Positions 31,707 through 39,654 of a stretch of 47,467 nucleotides of DNA are shown piece after piece. The first letter of the stretch is position 1, and each line of letters opens with the position of its first letter. The position numbers were made by a program, and so were the translations under genes. Below the pieces are notes generated by a model, which was given only the letters and a program-made list of their open reading frames with translations, ran no database searches and was not told the DNA's origin. This stretch comes from Terriglobia bacterium (GTDB lineage: Bacteria; Acidobacteriota; Terriglobia; Bryobacterales; Bryobacteraceae): contig JANXYJ010000054.1 of assembly GCA_025350105.1 (NCBI GenBank), positions 1-47,467 on the forward strand. Direction: 5' to 3'.

Positions 31707-32456
31707 ATGCGGACACAGCTCCTATTCGCGCTGGCGGTCTTCGCTCCGCGGGGCCTTTTGCTGGGCTGCGCGGCGCTGGAGGCGGACCAGATTCACGCGC
31801 GCGATTTAGCCGCTGTGGTGAGCGAATTTTCGAGTGTGGATCCGGAAACGATTGTCGCGCCCGCGCCGGTGGCTGGTGTCACGCGGGTGATGCGCAGCGG
31901 CGAACTGTTGAGTCTGGCCAAACGCTTTCGTCTGAGCTTGCCAGCGGTGCTGAGCGAAATCTGCTTCGAGCGTGCAGCGGAGCCGTTGACCGAAGTTCAT
32001 TTGCAGCCGGTGCTCGAACAATCTCTGGGTGTTTCAGACGTCGAGATTCTGGATTTCAGCCACCTGCGAATTCCCCACAACGCGGTGCTCGAGTTTCCGC
32101 GTTCGTCGTTGCTTTCCTCCGGCTATTGGCGCGGACGTGTGGTCTACGATGGCAACCGCGTGGTGCCGGTTTGGGTCAAGATCAAACCGCTAACGGCCGG
32201 TCCGGCCATGGTCAATGGAGGTGACAAAGCCGATCACTTCGATAAAACACGTGGCGACAAAACAGGCGGCGACGCGGTCGACCGCGGGGACAGAGTGGAG
32301 GTTGAAGTCCAAAGCGGTCCGGCACGTTTGAGCTTTGAAGCACACGCCGAGACCACGGGCCGCGCGGGCGACTCCATCTTAGTCCGCAATCCGGAAAACG
32401 GCCGCCTGTTTCAGGCTCGCGTGGTGGGCAAAGGCAAGGTGCTGGTGCAACGTTAG
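31707..32456 (+). CDS. flgA: FlgA, P-ring assembly chaperone
   Basis: 249 residues. The N-terminus is a hydrophobic export signal (LLFALAVFAPRGLLLGCAALEA). It contains a lipobox-like LLGC but could equally be cut after LEA. The SAF-like C-terminal domain carries VEVEVQSGPARLSFEAHAETTGRAGDSILVRNPENGRLFQARVVGKGKV, the region typical of FlgA. An insertion rich in Asp/Gly/Lys (about 173-195) is unusual. FlgA helps FlgI polymerise in the periplasm, and flgI lies two genes downstream. Confidence 0.9.
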   Translation: MRTQLLFALAVFAPRGLLLGCAALEADQIHARDLAAVVSEFSSVDPETIVAPAPVAGVTRVMRSGELLSLAKRFRLSLPAVLSEICFERAAEPLTEVHLQPVLEQSLGVSDVEILDFSHLRIPHNAVLEFPRSSLLSSGYWRGRVVYDGNRVVPVWVKIKPLTAGPAMVNGGDKADHFDKTRGDKTGGDAVDRGDRVEVEVQSGPARLSFEAHAETTGRAGDSILVRNPENGRLFQARVVGKGKVLVQR

Positions 32457-32521
32457 CCGTTGCCATCGAGCATCACACAAGAGATAGAATTCGCACAAAA
32501 TCAGCCAACCATTTCACACAA

Positions 32522-33328
32522 ATGACGAATACCAAACTCTGCAAAATCATCCTTCTTGCATTCGTGCTTCTAACGGTCCAAGCATGGGCTCCTCTGATGG
32601 CGAAGTCCGCCGTGCAGACACCGCCGCAAGTGGCGGCGGACTCCCCCGTAGCGGCCCCCGCTGTGCCCGCCCCGATGCCAGCCGTCGCGCCGAATGACAT
32701 GAACCGTGTCGTGCCAACGGTGGTCGTGCTAACGGTGGTCGTGCCAACCGTCAATCCCCCAAGCGGAGCACCCGCCGGTTCACCCGGTTCCATCTTTATG
32801 CCGGTGGGCCGTTTGGTCGATTCCACGCGCGATTTCCGAGCCAGCCAGGTGGATGACCTCATCACGGTCGTGGTGAGCGAAAGCGCATCGGCGGTTTCCT
32901 CTGGCGTGACCAACAGCTCGCGCAAATCGTCCGCCAACGCCGGGATTACTTCCTTGGCCGGTCCGCTGAAAGCGGCCAGCGCGCTCACCAGTTTGTTGAC
33001 CACCACGGGCAATCAGCAACTGCAGGGCACCGGCCAGACCAGCCGCAATATGACCTTGACCACCACGCTTTCGGCGCGGGTGATCGGGGTCACCAGCAAC
33101 GGCACGCTGATCATCGAAGGCCGGCGCGAGATCGCGGTCAATTCAGAAAAGCAAGCCGTGATTGTGCGGGGCTTGGTTCGTCCGGAAGATCTGACCACGG
33201 GCAACACTATCGCCTCCACGCGCATCGCCGACCTGCGCATTGCAGTGAACGGCAAAGGCGTGGTGGGTGACGCCGTGCGCCGGCCCAATATTCTGTATCG
33301 CATCATGCTGGGGCTGCTGCCGTTTTAG
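32522..33328 (+). CDS. flgH: Flagellar L-ring protein FlgH
   Basis: 268 residues. The N-terminal hydrophobic signal (about 9-27) is followed by a Pro/Val-rich linker with a VVPTV repeat. The FlgH domain covers about 95-268 (LVDSTRDFRASQVDDLITVVVSESASA, LTTTLSARVIGVTSNGTLIIEGRREI, GLVRPEDLTTGNTIASTRIADLRI). FlgH is usually an outer-membrane lipoprotein, but no lipobox Cys is present: the only Cys is residue 7, before the hydrophobic core. How the L-ring is anchored here is open. The flgI start follows after 7 bp. Confidence 0.95.
   Translation: MTNTKLCKIILLAFVLLTVQAWAPLMAKSAVQTPPQVAADSPVAAPAVPAPMPAVAPNDMNRVVPTVVVLTVVVPTVNPPSGAPAGSPGSIFMPVGRLVDSTRDFRASQVDDLITVVVSESASAVSSGVTNSSRKSSANAGITSLAGPLKAASALTSLLTTTGNQQLQGTGQTSRNMTLTTTLSARVIGVTSNGTLIIEGRREIAVNSEKQAVIVRGLVRPEDLTTGNTIASTRIADLRIAVNGKGVVGDAVRRPNILYRIMLGLLPF
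32708..32752. repeat. Three 15-bp tandem units in flgH
   Basis: GTCGTGCCAACGGTG, GTCGTGCTAACGGTG and GTCGTGCCAACCGTC encode VVPTV-VVLTV-VVPTV in the N-terminal linker. Confidence 0.92.
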
Positions 33329-33335
33329 GTTTTTC

Positions 33336-34484
33336 ATGCGACGGTATTTTCTAGCACTACTGGTTTCGGTCACGCTGCCCTCTCTCACCTGGGGAGGTGC
33401 TCCGACGCTGGCGGGCGCCCGGCTGAAAGATCTGGCGTCGCTTGAAGGCGTGCGCGATAACCAGTTGATGGGCTACGGGGTGGTGGTGGGCTTGGCAGGC
33501 ACCGGCGACAAGCGGCAAACCGTTTTTTCGGTGCAGGCGCTGACCAATATTCTGCGCCGTATGGGCGTGACGGTGGATCCGGCGGCCATTCAGGTGCGCA
33601 ACATTGCAGCGGTGATGGTCACTGCCAACCTGCCGGCTTTCGCGCAGCCGGGCACCAAGATCGACATTACCGCGTCGGCGATTGGCGACGCGGCGAATCT
33701 GCAGGGGGGCATGCTGTTGATGACGTCGCTCAAAGGCGCCGATGGCGAAGTCTACGCCGTAGCGCAAGGGCCCATTGTCACGGGCGGTTTTGCGGCGGGC
33801 CGGGGCGGTGCCGCGCAAAGCGTGAATCATCCCACCGTGGGGCGTTTGCCCGATGGTGCGATCGTCGAAAAAATGCCGCCCAGCGTTCTGCTTTCCTCCA
33901 CTGGTACTTCCGGCAGCAGTTCCACTCATTTGAAGTGGCAGCTGCGGCAGGCCGATTTCACCACCGCCGCGCGCATTGCCGAAGCGTTGAACAAGCGCTT
34001 CGCCAAAGAGGGAACCAGCGTGGTTGCCAAAGCCGAAAGTTCGGCCCTGGTTGCAGTCGATGTCCCGCCGGCTTTTTCCGCCAGGCTGGTTGAGTTTGTG
34101 GCTGAAATGGAAGCGCTGAATATTGAGCCGGACCGCCACGAAAAAATCATCGTGAACGAACGCAGCGGCACCATCGTGTTGGGCAAGGACGTGCGCATTT
34201 CGCCGGTCTCGATTCTACATGGCTCGCTCACCGTCGAAATTCAAACCCAGCTCGACGTCTCGCAGCCGGAGCCGCTCAGCAACGGCCAAACTGTGGTGGT
34301 ACCGAACACGACGGTGAAGGCGAAAGAAGCCAGGCCGCAAAGCGTGCTGCTGAAGAACGGCGCCACGGTGGAGGATCTGGTGCGCGGCTTGCAGGCGATC
34401 GGCTCCAGCGCCCGCGACATTATTTCCATTCTTCAAAGCATGAAGGCCGCCGGGGCCATCGATGCTGTGATCGAGGTCATTTAA
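33336..34484 (+). CDS. flgI: Flagellar P-ring protein FlgI
   Basis: 382 residues from ATG 33336; a frame from 33267 reads flgH out of frame. There is a signal peptide (MRRYFLALLVSVTLPSLTWG), then the FlgI hallmarks ARLKDLASLEGVRDNQLMGYGVVVGLAGTGD, FSVQALTNILRRMGV, ARIAEALNKRF and ERSGTIVLGKDVRISPVSILHGSLTVEI. The C-terminal VLLKNGATVEDLVRGLQAIGSSARDIISILQSMKAAGAI is intact. The protein forms the periplasmic P-ring around the rod. Confidence 0.98.
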   Translation: MRRYFLALLVSVTLPSLTWGGAPTLAGARLKDLASLEGVRDNQLMGYGVVVGLAGTGDKRQTVFSVQALTNILRRMGVTVDPAAIQVRNIAAVMVTANLPAFAQPGTKIDITASAIGDAANLQGGMLLMTSLKGADGEVYAVAQGPIVTGGFAAGRGGAAQSVNHPTVGRLPDGAIVEKMPPSVLLSSTGTSGSSSTHLKWQLRQADFTTAARIAEALNKRFAKEGTSVVAKAESSALVAVDVPPAFSARLVEFVAEMEALNIEPDRHEKIIVNERSGTIVLGKDVRISPVSILHGSLTVEIQTQLDVSQPEPLSNGQTVVVPNTTVKAKEARPQSVLLKNGATVEDLVRGLQAIGSSARDIISILQSMKAAGAIDAVIEVI

Positions 34485-34489
34485 ATCTC

Positions 34490-34843
34490 ATGTCCAATTC
34501 ACTTTCCGCTGTTCTCCCTACTTCTGGAGTTTCTTCGGGTACGGCCGATGCCCTGCTGGGCTCCGGACAGGCTGCTCCCACCAACGCCAAACAGGCGGCA
34601 GAGCAGTTTGAGAGCCTGCTGCTGGCGCAGATGCTGAATTCCATTCATGAAGCCGAGTCCACCGGCCTCGATGGAGAGGAGAACAGCAGCGGGTCCAGTG
34701 CGGTGGTGCAAGATATGGCGAATCAACAATTTGCGCAGATGCTTTCCCAAAAGGGAGGGGTTGGCATAAGCCGTTTGGTAGTGGATGGCTTGCGTGAAAA
34801 AACCGGAAACAACGGGCACCCCGCACAAAAGAACAAAGTTTAA
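34490..34843 (+). CDS. flgJ: FlgJ-type rod-binding protein (N-terminal domain only)
   Basis: 117 residues. It contains the rod-binding domain (AEQFESLLLAQMLNSIHEAE, VQDMANQQFAQMLSQKGGVGISRLV). The C-terminal glucosaminidase/muramidase domain of proteobacterial FlgJ is absent, as in many other phyla, so another enzyme must open the peptidoglycan for the rod. It starts 6 bp after flgI and is the last gene of the run. Confidence 0.92.
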   Translation: MSNSLSAVLPTSGVSSGTADALLGSGQAAPTNAKQAAEQFESLLLAQMLNSIHEAESTGLDGEENSSGSSAVVQDMANQQFAQMLSQKGGVGISRLVVDGLREKTGNNGHPAQKNKV

Positions 34844-34888
34844 TCACATTGTTAGGGGCGAAGACGCCCATGGGCGAAAATTCTTCAT

Positions 34889-34916
34889 TGACGCCTTGCG
34901 CTGGTTGTGTATAATT
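34889..34916 (+). promoter_or_regulatory. Near-consensus promoter predicting a leaderless cytochrome mRNA
   Basis: TTGACG (34889-34894), 16-bp spacer, perfect TATAAT (34911-34916). Transcription would begin at about 34922-34923, the A or T of the cytochrome ATG itself, so no ribosome site would be present. Confidence 0.75.
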
Positions 34917-34921
34917 CTTCC

Positions 34922-35278
34922 ATGCGCTTACTTGCCGTTCTATTAGCTTTAGCCATGGGCCTGACCGTCTCCGCTCAGGAAGAGAAGAAGAAGGCCGCCC
35001 CTGGTCCGCCGAAAAACCTGAAAGTTCTGCCCGCTGACGTCGACATTCGCGCCACCATGGGTGCGTTCCGCGCCGCGCTTGGCGTTGAATGCGTTTACTG
35101 CCACGTGCAGGGCGATTTCGCTAGCGATGACAACCCCAAGAAGAACACAGCCCGCGCCATGATCCGTATGGCCGGCGACATCAACTCACGCTTCCCTGAT
35201 GGCAAACGGCACGTCAGCTGCTACACCTGCCACCGCGGCAAGGTTGAGCCGGATATGGCTCCGCCGGCTGCTCAGTAA
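34922..35278 (+). CDS. Small periplasmic di-haem c-type cytochrome
   Basis: 118 residues from ATG 34922. A cleavable signal (MRLLAVLLALAMGLTVSAQ) is followed by two haem-binding motifs, CVYCH (57-61) and CYTCH (100-104). The pattern LKVLPADVDIRATMGAFRAALGVECVYCHVQGDFASDDNPKK matches the photosynthetic reaction-centre cytochrome family, which in Acidobacteriota occurs as short stand-alone proteins unconnected with photosynthesis. It probably carries electrons in the periplasm; its partners are unknown. It is followed by a strong terminator, so it forms a one-gene unit. Confidence 0.9.
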   Translation: MRLLAVLLALAMGLTVSAQEEKKKAAPGPPKNLKVLPADVDIRATMGAFRAALGVECVYCHVQGDFASDDNPKKNTARAMIRMAGDINSRFPDGKRHVSCYTCHRGKVEPDMAPPAAQ

Positions 35279-35306
35279 GCCACAGTTCAGTTTGGTATCG
35301 CGAAAG

Positions 35307-35337
35307 CGCGTCAGGCAGGTTGCCTGGCGCGTTTTTT
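35307..35337 (+). terminator. Rho-independent terminator after the cytochrome gene
   Basis: CGCGTCAGGCA (35307-35317) pairs with TGCCTGGCGCG (35321-35331) around a 3-nt loop, with one G-T pair, followed by six T and more T-rich sequence. The rest of 35338-35510 shows no gene. Confidence 0.92.
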
Positions 35338-35510
35338 GTTTTTTAGGGTCCTACTATTTTGGCGAATCCAGGTGTGGATGAACCGCTGGTGTATCCCTGC
35401 GCAAAAAATTTCCGCGCCCGGCCCCAGCATTGTGGGGCTGATTAGGTGGAGTTTGACGGTTTCGAGTGAGGAACGAACTTTTCGCGGAGTTGCCTAAATA
35501 GGGCCGCAGC

Positions 35511-35948
35511 TTAGGCCCGCTCGGTCGCAATCGTGTAGTCGTACCACTCGACGATCTTGCCGTCTTTTAGGAAGAACACTCCCACGCCGTGCCAGGATTT
35601 CAGTTGAAAATTTCTGAAATGATCCACACGTTCGTTGAAAACCATAGGGCCCCGGGCCCAGCTTTCACGCACTTCGAAATGATCCACGTTGTTGAGAAAG
35701 CGCATGATGGCTTCGGTGACGGCGGCCTTGCCCAGGTTGGGTTCCATGGTTTCGGTAACACGATAGGCGGCGTTGTCGGCGAAGAACGCCATCAGTTGAT
35801 CCAGGTTGTGGTTAGGCCAAGCCGCGCAAAAATCGCTGACGATTTTCAGGTTGGCCTTTTCGGCCGAGCTGTTCTCGGCCGCTGCGGCGGGGATGGCCAG
35901 AGCCGCCACTCCGGCTGTGATCGCATGTCGGCGGGAAATGCGTTTCAT
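35511..35948 (-). CDS. SnoaL/limonene-epoxide-hydrolase-like secreted protein
   Basis: 145 residues. The N-terminus SRRHAITAGVAALAIPAAAAE fits a twin-arginine signal peptide. The rest fits an NTF2-like fold of the SnoaL/limonene-1,2-epoxide hydrolase type (IVSDFCAAWPNHNLDQLMAFFADNAAYRV, GKAAVTEAIMRFLNNVDHFEV, FHGVGVF-type strand, DGKIVEWYDYT). Many NTF2-like proteins of this size are not hydrolases, so the reaction is unassigned. Confidence 0.75.
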   Translation of the reverse strand: MKRISRRHAITAGVAALAIPAAAAENSSAEKANLKIVSDFCAAWPNHNLDQLMAFFADNAAYRVTETMEPNLGKAAVTEAIMRFLNNVDHFEVRESWARGPMVFNERVDHFRNFQLKSWHGVGVFFLKDGKIVEWYDYTIATERA

Positions 35949-36335
35949 GATTTGTCTACTCTATCACCATGGTTTGTCACCAGGAGACAATATCGATAGA
36001 AATGCCCCTCTCCTCCAACTACGGTGAGGCCTGGAAACCGTATCAGGAGTGGGCCGACGCGCCGCAGAACCGGACCAGCGGCCACCCACCGACATTCACG
36101 GCGGACATGGACGCTTTGTATCGGGCCTAACCGAAAAGAAGGGCCCGCGGGCGATGGACTGCGGCTTCGCGCTTCTGCAGGCTCTGTATGAGCGTCCTTT
36201 GACCCAGTTGACGAATGCAGCTGCTTCCGCCTCTGTCGTCAAAGCTTGACCGGTTTGACATTTCTCCGAAATCAGGGGCTGGTACTTTTAACCTCGACCA
36301 GCTTGAATTTCAGCACGCAACGGAGAAAATCAAAA
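35949..36335. other. Intergenic region, possible gene remnant
   Basis: About 390 bp between the divergent SnoaL-like and PhoX-like genes. A 42-residue frame at 36002-36130 (ending GHPPTFTADMDALYRA) reads like the C-terminal end of a larger protein but has no upstream continuation, so it may be a gene fragment. GGAGAAA before 36336 is the ribosome site of the next gene. Nothing else is recognised. Confidence 0.35.
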
Positions 36336-37958
36336 ATGTTTAAAACGTTCACGCGGGCCTTGCCCGTTTTTTTGGCGGCCAATCTATGGACGATCACTGC
36401 CTTTGCAGCCGACCCCACCTACCCTTCCAATGTGGATGCGAATGCGAAAGTCCCGGGAATGGTAGCCCCCAACATCCTCTCGCCTGAACTGGTGGAGACG
36501 TTGTTGGCCACCGGTTCGATGAAGCTAGAAAACCCGTCCGGCATCATCAAATACTACGGCTACAACGATGACGGGACGTTCCTTCCCACCACGCCGGGCA
36601 GCGCCGTGGAAGCTCACAAAACGGAACCCGACAAGAACACTTACTTGGTATTGGACGACCAAAAGGGCGCGGACCCGTCGTACAACTATGGCAAGCATTT
36701 CCTGTATCAGGGCCACGAAACGGGCCAACAGGGCTACATCACGCGCATCAATCTGGACGCCGTGGATGCGAAACACAAAATCACGCTGCTGGCCACCAAT
36801 GAATCCAGCGGCGCGAAGCTCCCGGTGTTTGACGGCAGCATGTTCTATCCGTTTTCCCAGCATTTGCTCTTCTCCGCTGAAAGCGGCGCGGCCAGCGGCA
36901 TCTGGCAAGCCAGTCTCGATTTTCCGTCCAAAGTGGACAACCTGACCGGCATCATGGGCCAGGGTGGCTATGAAGGAATGCAGGCCGACAACCAGGGCCG
37001 CATCATCATTGTGGAAGATGTAGGCGGATCGTCGGGCGCGGTGAACACGTCGGCGAAGCGGCCCAACAGCTTCGTCTACCGTTTCGTTCCCTACGATACG
37101 GCGAACCTGCAAGCGGGTGGCATTCTGCAAGTGCTGCAAGTGAAGTCGCTCGATGGCACGCCGATGTCGTTCAACAAGTATGCGAGCGCGGATGCGGCCA
37201 TTCTGTCGCAGGACGAGAAGGACCTGCACACCTACGGCAAGAAGTTCGACACCACCTGGATCACTATCCACGATACGAAGGTGAATGGCATGGCTGCGTT
37301 CGATGCGAACGCGTTGGCCAAGGCGAAAAACGGAACACCGTTCAAACGGCCCGAAAATGGCCAGTTCCGCCCGGGTTGGCACTTCAGCCAATTCTTCTTC
37401 GACGAAACCGGCGACACCAACGCGAACAGCCAGGCCAACGCGGGTTACGGCGGATGGGGCTCCATCATGAAGCTCGAATTGGATGAGGACAACACGGGGC
37501 AGATTTCGGTGTTCTACAACTGCGACAAAGCCCATTCGGGTTTTGACAACGTGGCGTTCTGGGACGATGCCCGCGTGGTATTCGTGGAAGACGCCGGCGA
37601 TACACTGCACACGCAACGCGCCGCGCTGGACTCGGCGTATCTGTTCGATCTAGATGTGGACTACAGCGCCGGCGCACAGCCCGTGCGTATTCTGGCCGAG
37701 GGCCGCGATCCATCAGCTACCATCGATTCGCTGCTACTAGGGGGAGGCTTCACCGGCGCCTTCGTGAATGAAGGCGATAACGAAATCACCGGCTGGCATC
37801 TTTCCGATGGCGATTCCACCGTAAGGGGTTTGATGGGAACGAAAGTGCCGAAGCCGTTCCGGAGCGGATGGCGCTTGTTCTGGAACCAACAACACGGCGA
37901 CAACAACGCTTGGGAGATTCTGAGCGCGCAAAAAGCCAACGTGGATCTGGACCGCTAG
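36336..37958 (+). CDS. Secreted PhoX-like (DUF839) protein
   Basis: 540 residues from ATG 36336 (GGAGAAA upstream). There is a signal peptide (MFKTFTRALPVFLAANLWTITAFA), and the rest is beta-propeller-like with DUF839/PhoX-type pieces: KNTYLVLDDQKGADPSYNYGKHFLYQGHE, GGYEGMQADNQGRIIIVEDVGG, FDNVAFWDDARVVFVEDAGDTLHTQ. PhoX enzymes are calcium/iron phosphatases. Whether the metal ligands are present cannot be settled by eye, so it may be a non-enzymatic propeller. It is monocistronic, followed by a 14-bp repeat and a terminator. Confidence 0.72.
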   Translation: MFKTFTRALPVFLAANLWTITAFAADPTYPSNVDANAKVPGMVAPNILSPELVETLLATGSMKLENPSGIIKYYGYNDDGTFLPTTPGSAVEAHKTEPDKNTYLVLDDQKGADPSYNYGKHFLYQGHETGQQGYITRINLDAVDAKHKITLLATNESSGAKLPVFDGSMFYPFSQHLLFSAESGAASGIWQASLDFPSKVDNLTGIMGQGGYEGMQADNQGRIIIVEDVGGSSGAVNTSAKRPNSFVYRFVPYDTANLQAGGILQVLQVKSLDGTPMSFNKYASADAAILSQDEKDLHTYGKKFDTTWITIHDTKVNGMAAFDANALAKAKNGTPFKRPENGQFRPGWHFSQFFFDETGDTNANSQANAGYGGWGSIMKLELDEDNTGQISVFYNCDKAHSGFDNVAFWDDARVVFVEDAGDTLHTQRAALDSAYLFDLDVDYSAGAQPVRILAEGRDPSATIDSLLLGGGFTGAFVNEGDNEITGWHLSDGDSTVRGLMGTKVPKPFRSGWRLFWNQQHGDNNAWEILSAQKANVDLDR

Positions 37959-37970
37959 AAGTCACAATCA

Positions 37971-38007
37971 ACAACAGACTCCAGACAACAGACTCCAGAC
38001 AACAGAC
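37971..38007. repeat. 14-bp tandem array after the PhoX-like gene
   Basis: ACAACAGACTCCAG occurs twice, plus a nine-base third copy, between the stop codon and the terminator. Confidence 0.9.
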
Positions 38008-38008
38008 G

Positions 38009-38040
38009 GCCCGGCGGAAGCGATTCTGCCGGGCTTTCTT
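38009..38040 (+). terminator. Terminator with GCGA tetraloop
   Basis: GCCCGGCGGAA (38009-38019) and TTCTGCCGGGC (38024-38034) close on a GCGA tetraloop, with one G-T pair, followed by TTTCTT. It ends the PhoX-like transcript just before the convergent PilZ gene. Confidence 0.85.
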
Positions 38041-38070
38041 GCGTCAAGACCTTTCATTCACTTCAAGCCG

Positions 38071-38370
38071 TTAGACCCGTTTGCGCACGAACTCATAGCG
38101 CTCTAGCGTAGCGGCGTAGCTGGAGTCAGGATCGGTGCGCGTGATTTTGCCCACGCAGCGAACCCGCACTTCGATCTTCGAGCCCGTCACTTTCGGCAGT
38201 GTGATGTAGTATTCAATCGACTCCCCTATTTCGAAAGGCGTGGGAGCCACGAACAGCACCCCGCCGGAACTTACGTTTTTGGTTTCGCCTTGCTCCCGTG
38301 TGCGGTCCTGCAACACAACCTCAAAGGGGAGACGCAGATCGAAACGTTGATGTTTTCTGTGCTCTATCAC
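38071..38370 (-). CDS. Single-domain PilZ protein
   Basis: 99 residues from a GTG start. The c-di-GMP-binding signature is complete: RKHQR (Arg5 and Arg9 of RxxxR) and NVSSGG (Asn32-x-Ser34-x-x-Gly37). Stand-alone PilZ proteins act as c-di-GMP effectors, often on motility or pili. Flagellar and Tad pilus genes are in the same window but not adjacent, so the target is unknown. Confidence 0.88.
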   Translation of the reverse strand: MIEHRKHQRFDLRLPFEVVLQDRTREQGETKNVSSGGVLFVAPTPFEIGESIEYYITLPKVTGSKIEVRVRCVGKITRTDPDSSYAATLERYEFVRKRV

Positions 38371-38457
38371 CGTGATCTAAGTGTATTGGGGGAGGGCATC
38401 ATACACAATAGGGGAGCGGCCCAAATGCGGGTGGTTTTGTAATGGTACTTTATTCAA

Positions 38458-39147
38458 ATGAGTGCAGAATATGTAGTTACGCCTCCGCCGGTGGTGGGGT
38501 TGCCGGTTGTGGGAAGCAGCGAAAAGTTCCCCGTGAGACGGATTTATTGCGTGGGACGCAACTACGCGGCGCATGCGCGCGAGTTCGGGCACGACGAAAA
38601 ACTGCCGCCGTTCTTCTTCGCCAAAGCCGCGGATATGATTGTGCCGGATGGCGCCACTGTGCCCTATCCGCCGCTGACGCAGAACTATCATCACGAGGTG
38701 GAGCTGGTGGCGGCAATTGGAAAAGGTGGCGCGAATATTGCGGCTGATAAAGCGCTGGAGCACGTGTATGGCTACGCGGTGGGTTTCGATATGACGCGCA
38801 GAGATGTCCAGCAGGCCGCGGCCAAAAACGGCAAGCCGTGGGAGGTGGGCAAATCGTTCGACAACTCCGCGCCGTGCGGCCCGGTGTATCCGGTGGCGCA
38901 AGTGGGGCACATCACCAGCGGCAAGATTCAGATCACGGTGAACGGCCAAGTGCGGCAAAGCTCTGACATCAATTTGATGATTTGGGACGTGGCGCACATC
39001 ATTGAACATCTTTCGCAGCAAGTGACGCTCGGGCCGGGTGACTTGATTTTCACCGGTACGCCGGAGGGCGTAAGCGCGGTGGTGAAGGGCGACGTGATGG
39101 TGGGCAGCGTGGAGACGCTGGGGACGCTGACGGTAAAGGTTGGTTGA
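38458..39147 (+). CDS. Fumarylacetoacetate hydrolase family enzyme
   Basis: 229 residues. The FAH fold has the metal-ligand pattern HHEVEL (Glu80, Glu82) and GFDMTRRD (Asp111), plus IYCVGRNYAAHARE, GKSFDNSAPCGP, DINLMIWDVAHIIEHLS and GDLIFTGTPEGVS. It is most like fumarylpyruvate/acylpyruvate hydrolases, which cleave C-C bonds in aromatic or tyrosine catabolism, or oxaloacetate-type substrates. The exact substrate cannot be told from sequence. dtd starts 3 bp downstream, so they are likely co-transcribed. Confidence 0.88.
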   Translation: MSAEYVVTPPPVVGLPVVGSSEKFPVRRIYCVGRNYAAHAREFGHDEKLPPFFFAKAADMIVPDGATVPYPPLTQNYHHEVELVAAIGKGGANIAADKALEHVYGYAVGFDMTRRDVQQAAAKNGKPWEVGKSFDNSAPCGPVYPVAQVGHITSGKIQITVNGQVRQSSDINLMIWDVAHIIEHLSQQVTLGPGDLIFTGTPEGVSAVVKGDVMVGSVETLGTLTVKVG

Positions 39148-39150
39148 TTT

Positions 39151-39654
39151 GTGCGCGCTCTGATCCAACGCGTGACCAGCGCCAGCGTGACGGTGGATGG
39201 ACAGATTACGGGGCAGATTAAGAATGGTCTGCTGGTGCTGCTGGGCGTGGCCAAGCCCGACACCGCGGCGGATACGAATTATCTGGTCGAGAAGGTTCTG
39301 AATCTGCGCGTGTTCAATGATAGTGCGGGAAGGATGAACCTGAGTCTATTGGACACTGGCGGCGGGCTGTTGTGTGTTTCGCAATTCACTCTGTATGGAG
39401 ACACACGCAAAGGAAGAAGGCCAGGCTTTGACGCGGCCGCTCCACCGGAACAAGCTCGCGCGCTGTATGAGTATTTCGTGGCCGCTGCACGGCGTGCTGG
39501 CGTGCAGGTTGAGACCGGCATCTTTCAGGCGGACATGAAAGTGGCGCTGGTGAATGATGGGCCGGTGACGTTGATGTTGGAGAGCATAACCAAAATCGAC
39601 GGCGCCGGGCTGACTTCAACAACGCCGCCGCTCCCAAGCCACGATTCGACCTAA
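39151..39654 (+). CDS. dtd: D-aminoacyl-tRNA deacylase
   Basis: 167 residues from GTG 39151. It removes D-amino acids from mischarged tRNA. Hallmarks are [25 protein letters not shown] (77-84, active site) and NDGPVT (135-140). The C-terminal ~20 residues after the family end are a Thr/Pro/Ser tail. The last codons overlap the convergent downstream gene by 4 bp (CTAA shared). Confidence 0.95.
   Translation: MRALIQRVTSASVTVDGQITGQIKNGLLVLLGVAKPDTAADTNYLVEKVLNLRVFNDSAGRMNLSLLDTGGGLLCVSQFTLYGDTRKGRRPGFDAAAPPEQARALYEYFVAAARRAGVQVETGIFQADMKVALVNDGPVTLMLESITKIDGAGLTSTTPPLPSHDST

Noticed and set aside
36525-37616. Long antisense frame (363 codons) opposite the PhoX-like gene
   Set aside because: It mirrors the codon structure of the real gene, has no ribosome site and no recognisable domain.
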